Made by a program: the position numbers and the translations under genes
The notes under the pieces: model-generated
What the model was told of the DNA's origin: nothing
What the model saw: only the letters and a program-made list of their open reading frames with translations
Databases searched by the model: none
Source of the DNA: Mycolicibacterium tusciae
GTDB lineage: Bacteria; Actinomycetota; Actinomycetes; Mycobacteriales; Mycobacteriaceae
Length of the DNA: 64,000 bases
Direction of reading: 5' to 3'
Assembly: GCF_002086795.1 (NCBI RefSeq)
Contig: NZ_MVIM01000007.1
Span: 1 to 64,000, forward strand
Part shown: one piece after another, positions 47,237 through 58,193 of the stretch
Position numbering within the stretch: position 1 is the stretch's first letter
How the letters are laid out: each line of letters begins with the position of its first letter

Positions 47237-49017
47237 AAAGGTTTACCGAGCAAGGCAACTGGGTCTTCCGCGCCGCTGTCGCGCTGGTCGCGGCGCAACT
47301 GGTCATTCGGGCGGTGCTCGCGTTCAGCGGCTACTTCTACTGGGACGACCTGATCCTCATCGGCCGGGCGGGCACCCAGAACCTGCTCTCGCCGGGCTAC
47401 CTGTTCGACGACCACGACGGCCATGTCATGCCCGCGGCGTTCCTGGTCGCAGGCGGGATCACTCGCCTGGCACCGCTGCAATGGTTCCTGCCGGCGCTCA
47501 GCCTGATCGTGCTGCAGCTGCTGGCGTCGCTGGCGCTGCTACGGGCACTGCACGTGATTCTCGGCTGGCGCCCGGTCCTGTTGGTGCCGTTGACGTTCGC
47601 ACTGTTCACCCCGATGGCCGTCCCCGGCTTCGCGTGGTGGGCGGCGGCGTTGAACTCCCTTCCCATGCTGGCGGCGCTGGCGTGGGTGTGCGGCGACGCC
47701 GTGCTGCTGGTGCGCACGGGCAATCAGCGCTATGCCGTGACGGGTCTGCTGGTGTTCGTCGGCGGCCTGCTGTTCTTCGAGAAGGTGGCGGTCATCCCGT
47801 TCGTCGCGTTCGCGGTGGCGGCGCTGCTGGCCTATGTCACCGGCACGGGATCGCCGATGACTGTGTGGCGCCGCGGTATTCGGCTCTGGGTCTCCTCGCT
47901 GGCGGTGACGGCCGGGTGGATCGCGGTGTACCTCGCCGTCGTCGACCAGAAGCGGTGGACCCTCGACTGGTCGATGACGTGGGAGCTGCTGGCCCGGTCG
48001 GTGACGCACGGCATCGTGCCCGGACTCGTTGGTGGTCCGTGGGATTGGCAGCGATGGGCGCCCGCATCCCCGTGGGGCACGCCGCCGGTGATCGTGATGG
48101 TGCTGGGCTGGATGGCCCTGGCGGCCGTGATCGCGCTGACCGTCGTTCGCAAGCGGCGCATCGGTGCGGTGTGGCTGGTCGCGGTCGGGTACGCGGTGGC
48201 CTGCCAGATACCGATTTACCTGATGCGGTCGTCGCAGTTCACCGCACTCGAGTTGGCGCAGACGCTGCGATACCTACCCGATCTCGTCGTGGTGCTGGCC
48301 CTGCTGGCGGCCGTCGGGTTGTGCGCGCCGAACCGCGAGGGAACCGAGTGGCTGGACGCCTCCCGGGCCCGGACAGGTGTGATTGTCGTTGCGACAACCG
48401 CATTCATGGCCAGCAGCCTGTACTCGACGGCGACGTTCCTGATCAGCTGGCGCGACAACCCGGCACAGCCGTATCTGCAGAATGCCGAGGCGGGCCTGGC
48501 CGCGGCCGCGCAAAGGTCCAGCGCGGCGATGCTCGATCAGGAGGTCGACCCGATGGTGCTGCAGCGGGTGGTCGGCCCCGAGAACCGGGCCAGCCACATG
48601 TTCGCGCTGCTGCGGGACAGGCCCGAATTCGCCTCGGCGACAACCGACTTACGCATGCTGGACAACTCAGGGCGGCTGGTCGACGCGAAAGTCACGTGGG
48701 TGCGCAGCATCCTCGAGGGTCCGGCCCCGCAGTGCGGCTATCTCGTTCAGCCGGATTTTCCCGTGCGCATGCCGCTGGACGGTCCGCTGTTGCCCTCCGA
48801 TTGGACCGCTGAGATCAACTACCTGGCCAACAGTGATGGATCGCTGACGATGTCGTTGACCGAGGGTATCGACGTGAAGGTGCCGGTCCACCCCGGGCTG
48901 AACCGGGTGTTCGTCCGCCTGCCCGGCGCGGGCGACGCGATCGAAGTCAGCGCGAACACCGCGGCGTTGTCGGTGTGCATCGCGGCGGGACCGGTCGGAT
49001 TCGTCGCACCCGAATAG
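47233..49017 (+). CDS. Polytopic membrane protein, GT-C glycosyltransferase-like (Rv3635-like)
   Basis: A 594-residue protein with about 11-12 membrane helices in the first 420 residues and a C-terminal extracytoplasmic domain of about 150 residues. After helix 1 the loop contains YFYWDDLILIG; an acidic pair in the first outer loop is a hallmark of GT-C glycosyltransferases that use lipid-linked sugars. Together with galE in a 4-bp overlap this suggests transfer of a hexose to an envelope glycan, but this is inference. GTG 47233 is the start; the longer frame upstream is a shadow of galE. Similar in position and size to M. tuberculosis Rv3635, a membrane protein of unknown function. Confidence 0.88.
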   Translation: MKRFTEQGNWVFRAAVALVAAQLVIRAVLAFSGYFYWDDLILIGRAGTQNLLSPGYLFDDHDGHVMPAAFLVAGGITRLAPLQWFLPALSLIVLQLLASLALLRALHVILGWRPVLLVPLTFALFTPMAVPGFAWWAAALNSLPMLAALAWVCGDAVLLVRTGNQRYAVTGLLVFVGGLLFFEKVAVIPFVAFAVAALLAYVTGTGSPMTVWRRGIRLWVSSLAVTAGWIAVYLAVVDQKRWTLDWSMTWELLARSVTHGIVPGLVGGPWDWQRWAPASPWGTPPVIVMVLGWMALAAVIALTVVRKRRIGAVWLVAVGYAVACQIPIYLMRSSQFTALELAQTLRYLPDLVVVLALLAAVGLCAPNREGTEWLDASRARTGVIVVATTAFMASSLYSTATFLISWRDNPAQPYLQNAEAGLAAAAQRSSAAMLDQEVDPMVLQRVVGPENRASHMFALLRDRPEFASATTDLRMLDNSGRLVDAKVTWVRSILEGPAPQCGYLVQPDFPVRMPLDGPLLPSDWTAEINYLANSDGSLTMSLTEGIDVKVPVHPGLNRVFVRLPGAGDAIEVSANTAALSVCIAAGPVGFVAPE

Positions 49018-49067
49018 GCGACCTCCGCTAATCGCTGGGTTTGGCTGGCATTGTCGCCCAACGACTT

Positions 49068-49808
49068 TCATTGATTGACGATCTTGAGCCCCAACGACGG
49101 CGCTGCACGGCTGAGTATCTGCAGTGCTTTGGCCAGCCCGACGACAATCTCGTCGCGGCCGGCGTCCAAGCCGGCCATCGCCGCGTCGACGAACGCGTCG
49201 AGTTCCATCGCGCGCGGGGGAGTTTGGTCGAGGTTTCGATGCAGATCGGTCGCGACGACGGGAGGGATCAGTTCGACGACCTGGACACTGGAATCCCTGA
49301 GTTGCCGCCGCAGGGCGATGGTGTAACTGTGCACGGCGGCCTTGGTTGCCGAATAGATCGGCGCAGCGGCCAACGGTACGTAGCCCAAACCGGAGCCGAC
49401 GTTGACGAGTCGAGAGCGCGGCTGGGCCTGGAGCAACGGCAGCAAGGCGTTCACCACGTAGATCGTGCCCTTGAGGTTGACGTCGACCTCGCGCCCCAGC
49501 TCGGCCGGATCAACCGGGCCCGGCTCGGCGAAGTCGAACAGGTGCTGGATGCCGGCGCTGTTGATGACCGTGGTCAACCGGGGCCACCGATCACGAACTC
49601 GCACGGCAAGCTCCGCGACCTGTTGGGGGTCGGCGACATCAACCACTTCGGCGTGCATGCCGGGATGGCGCGCGGCCACCGCCTCAACGCGTTCGCGACG
49701 GTGTCCGGCGACGATCACTTGGGCTCCCCGTGCATGAAAGGCGCCGGCGAGACCGGCGCCGATGCCGGAACCGCCGCCAGTGATCAGCACCACCTCCGAC
49801 GTGCTCAC
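49068..49808 (-). CDS. SDR family oxidoreductase (DltE-like)
   Basis: A 246-residue classical short-chain dehydrogenase. The cofactor motif TGGGSGIG is near residue 11, NSAG (NNAG equivalent) near 84, catalytic Ser in VNVGSGLG and Tyr-x-x-x-Lys in IYSATKAAV. The sequence resembles the DltE-type subgroup; the substrate is unknown. GTG 49808 (VSTSEVVLITGG) fits the usual short N-terminus; GTG or ATG codons up to 49868 would add an Arg-rich extension that I regard as non-coding. It faces the galE pair and is separated by 319 bp from the hydrolase at 50127. Confidence 0.88.
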   Translation of the reverse strand: MSTSEVVLITGGGSGIGAGLAGAFHARGAQVIVAGHRRERVEAVAARHPGMHAEVVDVADPQQVAELAVRVRDRWPRLTTVINSAGIQHLFDFAEPGPVDPAELGREVDVNLKGTIYVVNALLPLLQAQPRSRLVNVGSGLGYVPLAAAPIYSATKAAVHSYTIALRRQLRDSSVQVVELIPPVVATDLHRNLDQTPPRAMELDAFVDAAMAGLDAGRDEIVVGLAKALQILSRAAPSLGLKIVNQ

Positions 49809-50126
49809 TGCTTCGGACGTCCGCCTTCGCCCTCGACCCTTGACCACGCGCATACGAGCTCCAGTCACGTTGTCGCCACGTTGCCATGAAGACGCGCCGA
49901 TTCGCGGTCACCTGTACTCCGCGACATCATGCACGCCGGCACTCATGAAGCGATTATGAACACTGTGGCCGCCCGCTGCTGCGGACGACCGACGGGCTGA
50001 AAGTTCCCGATCGCCCGCAACGGGCTCAGCAAAGCTGGATCGCCGATGTGATTTGTCATTCGACCGGCTATGCCGGATTTCCCGGGAGGAGTTTGACGCC
50101 GAGACCTGACGGGGAAGGCAGCGGGT
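49809..50126. other. Intergenic region between SDR and hydrolase genes
   Basis: About 318 bp with no convincing gene. It carries the divergent upstream regions of the SDR and hydrolase genes. Just before 50127 the sequence GGGGAAGGCAGC supplies the hydrolase ribosome site. No repeat, tRNA or terminator was seen. Confidence 0.6.
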
Positions 50127-51002
50127 ATGTCACTTGCGCCGGTTCGTCATCGCCGAATCACCGTCGACGGGATCGACACGTTCTATCGCGAAGCGGGCCC
50201 CGCCGATGCGCCTGTGTTGTTACTCCCACACGGGTATCCCGCCTCGTCGTTCGTCTATCGCGACCTGATGGCCGCCCTCGGCGGACAGTGGCGGACCGTC
50301 GCACCCGATCTGCCCGGGTTCGGTTACAGCGCAACGCCGTCCGCTGAGATGTTCGGATACAGCTTCGACGCCTATGCCGACTTCCTGCAGCGGTTCACCG
50401 ACGCGATCGGCTTGGAGCGCTTCATCGTCTGGCTGCACGACTACGGCTCGCAGTTCGGGTTTCGGCTGGCGCTGTCGCGGCCCGAGCGGATCACGGGTCT
50501 GGTGATCCAGAACGGCGACATCTACGCCGACGCCTTTGGGCCGAAGTACGCCTTTCTGAAGAAGCTTTGGGACAACCCGGGCCCGGCCGCACGGCGCCGC
50601 ATCGCCGATCACGTCACGCTCGCGGGGTTCGAGAGCGAGTTCCGCGGCGAACTGCCCGACGATGTCGCCGACCGCATCAGCCCCGACCTCTGGACGCTGC
50701 ACTGGCAATTGATGAACACCCCGGAACGTCTGGCCAACCTGATCCACCTGCTGGAAGACCAGCCGTCGACGCTCGACTGGTTTCCGCGTGAGCAGGCCTA
50801 TCTGCGCGAGCACCAGCCGCCTGCCCTGATTGTCTGGGGTCCGCACGACGGCTACATGCCCGAAGAGTCGGCGCGTGCCTACCACCGCGACCTGCCCGAC
50901 GCCCGGCTGCACCTACTCGGTGGCGGGCACTGGCTGTTGCAGACACATCTCGGCGACGTGGTCCCGCTGGTCTCCGGCTTCTTGAAAGGCCTGAGTTCTT
51001 GA
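50127..51002 (+). CDS. Alpha/beta hydrolase (epoxide hydrolase/haloalkane dehalogenase-like)
   Basis: A 291-residue protein with the oxyanion motif PHGYPAS, an aspartate nucleophile in WLHDYGSQFG and the catalytic His in GGGHWLLQTH. Asp at the nucleophile position indicates the epoxide hydrolase/dehalogenase branch and not a serine esterase. The Trp usually next to the nucleophile in dehalogenases is Tyr here, which favours an epoxide hydrolase or another dehydrolase role. ATG 50127 has a good ribosome site (GGGGAAGG). Its stop codon directly abuts the tRNA gene on the other strand. Confidence 0.9.
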   Translation: MSLAPVRHRRITVDGIDTFYREAGPADAPVLLLPHGYPASSFVYRDLMAALGGQWRTVAPDLPGFGYSATPSAEMFGYSFDAYADFLQRFTDAIGLERFIVWLHDYGSQFGFRLALSRPERITGLVIQNGDIYADAFGPKYAFLKKLWDNPGPAARRRIADHVTLAGFESEFRGELPDDVADRISPDLWTLHWQLMNTPERLANLIHLLEDQPSTLDWFPREQAYLREHQPPALIVWGPHDGYMPEESARAYHRDLPDARLHLLGGGHWLLQTHLGDVVPLVSGFLKGLSS

Positions 51003-51074
51003 GCCACCTAGGAGAATCGAACTCCTGACCTATTCATTACGAGTGAATCGCTCTACCGACTGAGCTAAGGTGGC
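51003..51074 (-). tRNA. tRNA-Thr (anticodon CGU)
   Basis: The minus strand folds as a complete 72-nt tRNA: acceptor GCCACCT/AGGTGGC, D-arm with GCTCAGTCGGTAGAGC, anticodon stem ATTCA/TGAAT with loop CTCGTAA (anticodon CGT), and T-arm AGGAGTTCGATTCTCCT. CCA is not encoded. It reads ACG codons. It lies between the hydrolase stop (no gap) and the holB gene, as tRNA-Thr does in M. tuberculosis. Confidence 0.97.
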
Positions 51075-51157
51075 GTGCCCCTGGCCGATGAGCGCTTGCG
51101 CGAAGAGCATCGACACGGGCGGGACGAGTCTACGACAGGGCATACCGAGCGCCCAAG

Positions 51158-52366
51158 TCAGTCACGCAGCGCCTGCCCCACCGTGGCCACCATCGCGTCG
51201 ACCGCGAACTTCGGCTTCACGTTCATGTCCAGGGCCTCTCGGCACTCCAGCACCGCCTCGATGCAGCGCAACAGCTTGTCCGGCGGCGCGTGGGCGGCCA
51301 TCGCGGCCACCCGCTCACCCATATCGGGGTGGTTCGGTTGGACAGCGCCCGCGCCCGCGGACACCAGCAGCGCATCGCGGAAATAGGTGGCCAGGTCGAT
51401 CAATGCCCGGTCGAGCGCGTCGCGCGACGCCCGTGTCTTACGCGACTTCTGCCGTCGCTCAAGATCTTTGAGCGCACCGGTCGCACCCCGCATCGTGCCG
51501 GCGGTGCCCTTGCCGGTGCCACCGGCACCCAGTGCAGTGCGCAACTCCTCGGCCTCGGTCTCGTTGCGGTCGACGGTCAGCGACACCGCTTCCGCCTCGG
51601 CCGCGGCGACCAGTTCCTCCGCGGCGGCATAGGCCCGCGACGGCGTCGCGGCGTCGCGCGCCAGTCCCAGCGCCCGCTGACGGCGGTCACGCGCCTCCTG
51701 GTCGACGGCCAGCCGCCGCGCCCTGCCGACATGTCCACCGCTGACCGACGCCGCCCACCGGGCGTCATCCTCGGCCAGACCATCGTTCTCGATCAGCACC
51801 TGCGCGATGGCGTCGACCGGCGGCGTCACCAGTGCCACATGCCTGCACCGGGACCTCAGCGTGATCGCGATGTCCTCGGGGTCCACCGACGGTGCGCACA
51901 GCAGGAACACCGTCGACGGCGGCGGTTCCTCGACGACCTTGAGCAGCGCGTTCGCCGCACCCTCCGTCAGCCGGTCGGCGTCCTCGATCAGCACCACCTG
52001 CCAGCGTCCCGTCCCCGGCCGCCGCGACGCGATCTGCACGATGGCGCGCATCTCGTCCACGCCGATGGACAAGCCCTCGGGCACGATCCGCCGCACATCG
52101 GCGTGGGTGCCGGCCATCGCCGTCGAACAGGCGCGGCACTGCCCGCAGCCCGGAACGCCGTCGCTGGTGCATTGCAGGGCGGCGGCAAAGCACAGCGCGG
52201 CGATCGATCGGCCCGACCCGGGCGGCCCGGTGATCAGCCACGCGTGTGTCATCGTCCCCGTCGCGGCTGCGCTGTGAGCCGAATCACCGCGCGCGGCCTG
52301 TGCGGCGGCGATCAACTCCGCTTCCACGGCGTGCTGGCCCACCAGACGCGAAAAGACACCCGTCAT
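51158..52366 (-). CDS. holB: DNA polymerase III subunit delta' (HolB, Rv3644c-like)
   Basis: Clamp-loader subunit. The 402-residue AAA+ protein has a P-loop GPPGSGRS in which the usual Lys is Arg, as expected of the non-hydrolysing delta' subunit, a zinc module with CGQCRAC and an upstream Cys, Walker B-like VVLIEDADR, and SRC motif (LRSRCRHV). The C-terminal collar domain completes it. ATG 52366 (MTGVFSRLVGQ) is the family start; the frame is open a little further but crosses the cyclase promoter region. Confidence 0.93.
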   Translation of the reverse strand: MTGVFSRLVGQHAVEAELIAAAQAARGDSAHSAAATGTMTHAWLITGPPGSGRSIAALCFAAALQCTSDGVPGCGQCRACSTAMAGTHADVRRIVPEGLSIGVDEMRAIVQIASRRPGTGRWQVVLIEDADRLTEGAANALLKVVEEPPPSTVFLLCAPSVDPEDIAITLRSRCRHVALVTPPVDAIAQVLIENDGLAEDDARWAASVSGGHVGRARRLAVDQEARDRRQRALGLARDAATPSRAYAAAEELVAAAEAEAVSLTVDRNETEAEELRTALGAGGTGKGTAGTMRGATGALKDLERRQKSRKTRASRDALDRALIDLATYFRDALLVSAGAGAVQPNHPDMGERVAAMAAHAPPDKLLRCIEAVLECREALDMNVKPKFAVDAMVATVGQALRD

Positions 52367-52458
52367 CGCAGATAACAGTAGTGCTGCGAAGCGACACGTC
52401 CGCCCCACAGGGCTCGTTTGGGCCTTTTCCCGTCCCCGTCGACCGATACGGTTGATCA

Positions 52459-54068
52459 GTGACCACTGGGGCCATACCCGTCAGGCGAATCGGCGCATTC
52501 GTCCGCTGGGTCGCGCGCACACCGTGGCCGGTGTTCACCCTCGGGATGCTGCAGGCCGACATCATCGGCGCCCTGCTGGTCCTGAGCTTCCTGCGGTTCG
52601 GCTTGCCGCCCGAGGACCGCATCCAGCTGCAGGACCTGCCGGCGTTCAACCTGGCGGTGTTCCTGGGCTTCCTGTTCGTCTCGTTCACGACCGCGTCGTA
52701 CCTGAGCCTGCGGCTGCTCATCCCGGTGATCCGCTGGCAACGCCGGGACACGCTGCTGACCGACAGCGACCCGGCCGTCACCGAGCTGGCCCGCGTTCGC
52801 GCGCTGAAGATGCCCTACTACCGCACGATGATCAACGTCGCGAACTGGATGCTCGGGTCGGTGGTGTTCATCGTCGCCAGCTGGCCGGTGGCAAGCAAGT
52901 CGGCGCCGGTCGTGGCCGTCGCCAGCGGCCTCGGCGCCACCGCGACGGCGATCATCGGGTATCTGCAGTCGGAGCGGGTGTTGCGGCCGGTCGCCGTGGC
53001 CGCCCTGCGCGGCGGCGTCCCCGAGAACTTTCGCGCGCCGGGCGTGATCCAGCGCCAGGTCATGACGTGGGTGCTGTCGACCGGAGTGCCGATCCTCGCG
53101 ATCGTGTTGGCTCTGGTGGCCAGCAAGTTCGAGGTGCTCACCGCTTCCGCCGACAAGCTGACCACGCCGATCCTGCTGCTGGCCATCGCCGCGCTGATCA
53201 TCGGCCTGTTCGGCACCGTGCTGGTGGCCATGTCGATCGCCGACCCGCTGCGCCAGCTGCGCTGGGCACTGGGCGAGGTGCAGCGCGGCAACTACAACGC
53301 CCACATGCAGATCTACGACGCCAGCGAGCTGGGCCTGCTGCAGGCGGGCTTCAACGACATGGTCCGTGACCTCGCCGAGCGGCAGCGGCTGCGCGACCTG
53401 TTCGGCCGCTACGTCGGCGAGGACGTCGCCCGGCGGGCGCTGGAGCGCGGAACCGAACTCGGCGGCCAGGAGCGCGACGTCGCGGTGCTGTTCGTCGACC
53501 TCGTCGGCTCGACACAGCTGGCGGCGACCATCCCGGCCGGCGAAGTGGTGAACCTCCTCAACGACTTCTTCCGGGTGGTCGTCGACACCGTCAACCGTCA
53601 CGGCGGGTTCGTCAACAAGTTCCAGGGCGACGCGGCACTGGCCATCTTCGGCGCCCCGATCGAGCATCCCGACGCGTGTGGCGCAGCGCTGGCGGCGTCG
53701 CGCGAGCTGCACGACGAAGTCATCAAGGTGCTGGGCCAGACCGAGTTCGGCATCGGGGTGTCGGCCGGCCGCGCCATCGCCGGGCACATCGGCGCGCAGG
53801 CGCGTTTCGAGTACACCGTGATCGGCGACCCGGTCAACGAGGCGGCGCGGCTGACCGAATTGGCCAAGCTCGAGGCGGGTCATGTGCTCGCGTCGGCCAT
53901 CGCGGTCAGCGGTGCACTCGATGCCGAAGCCCTGTGCTGGGACGTCGGCGAGATCGTCGAACTGCGCGGGCGGGTGGCCCCGACTCAGCTGGCCCGGCCG
54001 CTGAACCTGGTGACCCCGGAGGAGGCCGCCGCCGAACGCGAGAACGTCGTCGAGGAATCCCGGCCCGG

Positions 54069-54072
<4 letters not shown>
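52459..54072 (+). CDS. Membrane adenylyl cyclase with HAMP domain (Rv3645-like)
   Basis: A 537-residue class IIIb-type cyclase. Six membrane helices occupy residues 1-260, a HAMP linker about 257-310, and the catalytic domain about 335-510. All canonical ATP-cyclase residues are present: metal Asp347 and Asp391, Lys387 and Asp457 for adenine, Asn460 and Arg464 for the transition state. It should therefore make cAMP, unlike the fusion protein at 1836. In M. tuberculosis Rv3645 is a main source of cAMP and links fatty-acid and cholesterol signals to antibiotic tolerance. GTG 52459 start. Its end overlaps convergent topA by 4 bp. Confidence 0.95.
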
Positions 54073-56876
<2,804 letters not shown>

Positions 56877-57011
56877 CAGTGCCTTCGCTCCACTCTTTCT
56901 ATCGCCTACAACGCCCGGTTACGCGCTCAATATGCGCCACGGCCTCGTCGGCAACTGACAATTTCGCATTCTGCGAGGGCCGACGCAAACTGACCCCCCG
57001 GTTGCGCAGCC

Positions 57012-57590
57012 TCAGATCCTGGGCCACTGGGCAAACGCGTCGACGTTCCCAGGTGGTTCCCCCACGTTCTCTACCAGGCGCGATAGTCGGCGGCGGCCGC
57101 TGATCCGCAGCGCTGGACGGGACCCTCTGGTTCCGATCAGAGTCGGGGCTATCCCGATTCGCATCATCGCCGACGCGAGTGGTGAATGCGTGTCAGGAGC
57201 GTGCGGATCCAGACCGAGGAGATAGCGGTCGGCCTCTGTGGTGCCTGCGGCGAGCGTCCAGGCCCGCAATTCCCTAGGCCCGGGTAACCACTGCGGCGGC
57301 ACGGTCTTGACGGCGCCACGTGTCCAATCCGCCGCAATACCGACCAGGCGAGCATCGACAGCGGTGCGCACCAGCGGGTTGTTCTCGTCGGTGCGGGCGA
57401 TCTCGGGCTCCAGGCCGGCCTCGACGATCATCTCGGCCAGCGCCTGGGCACGCCACACCTGGTCGACCACGACCGACAGGCGCGCGCCCGCACCCACCAG
57501 CACCACCTGACCCGGTGCGGCGAGTATCCCGGTCAAGTCGGCCACGGCGGGCGGCACCGACTCGGCAGAGAAGAAGGACAGCTGGCTCAC
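57012..57590 (-). CDS. Conserved protein of unknown function (Rv3647c-like)
   Basis: A 192-residue soluble protein, starting MSQLSFFSAESVPPAV. The first half looks like a Rossmann-type alpha/beta domain (GQVVLVGAGARLSVVVD, EARTDENNPLVRT) and the C-terminal part is basic (RISGRRRLSRLVENVG). No catalytic motif recognised. It sits between cspA and topA on the same strand as in M. tuberculosis (Rv3647c). The RNA/DNA-related neighbours and basic tail hint at nucleic acid binding, which is a guess. Confidence 0.85.
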   Translation of the reverse strand: MSQLSFFSAESVPPAVADLTGILAAPGQVVLVGAGARLSVVVDQVWRAQALAEMIVEAGLEPEIARTDENNPLVRTAVDARLVGIAADWTRGAVKTVPPQWLPGPRELRAWTLAAGTTEADRYLLGLDPHAPDTHSPLASAMMRIGIAPTLIGTRGSRPALRISGRRRLSRLVENVGEPPGNVDAFAQWPRI

Positions 57591-57654
57591 GCTTCGACAC
57601 TAAGCCAGGGACCGCCTCACCGGCGGATCGCCGGGCCGGGCGCCCCACAAACGA

Positions 57655-57695
57655 AAACACCCCCGCGGCGCTCGTTGTCGGAGCCGTGCGGGGGG
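57655..57695 (-). terminator. Terminator downstream of cspA
   Basis: Reading leftward, CCCCCGC (57694-57688) pairs with GCGGGGG (57666-57660) around a 21-base loop, and is followed by TGTTTT (to 57655). It lies about 20 bp after the cspA stop, before the Rv3647c-like gene. Confidence 0.75.
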
Positions 57696-57714
57696 TTTCC
57701 TTCAAGTGTGTCGG

Positions 57715-57918
57715 TTAGACGGCGCGAACGCCTGTGGCCTGCGGGCCCTTGGGGCTCTGGCCAACCTCGAACTCGACCTTCTGGTTCTCCTCAAGGGTGC
57801 GGAAGCCGCTTCCTTGAATTTCCGTGTAGTGGACGAACACATCAGCAGAACCGTCCTCGGGAGCGATGAACCCGAAGCCCTTTTCCGCGTTGAACCACTT
57901 CACAGTTCCCTGTGGCAT
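57715..57918 (-). CDS. cspA: Cold-shock protein CspA
   Basis: A 67-residue single OB-fold RNA chaperone. It carries RNP1 (KGFGFI) and RNP2 (VFVHY). ATG 57918 ([10 protein letters not shown]) is the invariant family start; a ribosome site GAAGGA lies about 11 bases upstream. The frame upstream is open but basic and Cys-rich and not protein-like. A long leader with a perfect inverted repeat precedes it. Confidence 0.97.
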   Translation of the reverse strand: MPQGTVKWFNAEKGFGFIAPEDGSADVFVHYTEIQGSGFRTLEENQKVEFEVGQSPKGPQATGVRAV

Positions 57919-58032
57919 CTCTCGTGATTTCCTTCTCTTCTTACCGGGAGCGGTCCACCGACTTCCGGTGCACCGGGCCCGTTCCGACCGCCATACCTTC
58001 GTGGAGTGCTCGGAACGACCCGACCTACAACC

Positions 58033-58069
58033 CTCGCAGGAACCGCGATCGCAACGTCGATCCTGCGAG
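58033..58069. repeat. Perfect 9-bp inverted repeat in the cspA/helicase intergenic region
   Basis: CTCGCAGGA (58033-58041) and TCCTGCGAG (58061-58069) form a 9-bp stem with a 19-base loop. It lies about 115-150 bases upstream of the cspA start. A TTGACT element on the minus strand at 58111-58106 could be the -35 of cspA, which would put the hairpin near the 5' end of a leader of roughly 160 bases. Structure is seen; function is inferred. Confidence 0.5.
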
Positions 58070-58193
58070 TGCGAATACACGAACACAGAAGCTGCGACCG
58101 CCGTAAGTCAATCACGTTCTGGGCTGCGGCGACAGTGGAGAAGCGATCGATTGGGGAACAATTCACATACCAGAGGTTTCAGGAGGGCATGTA

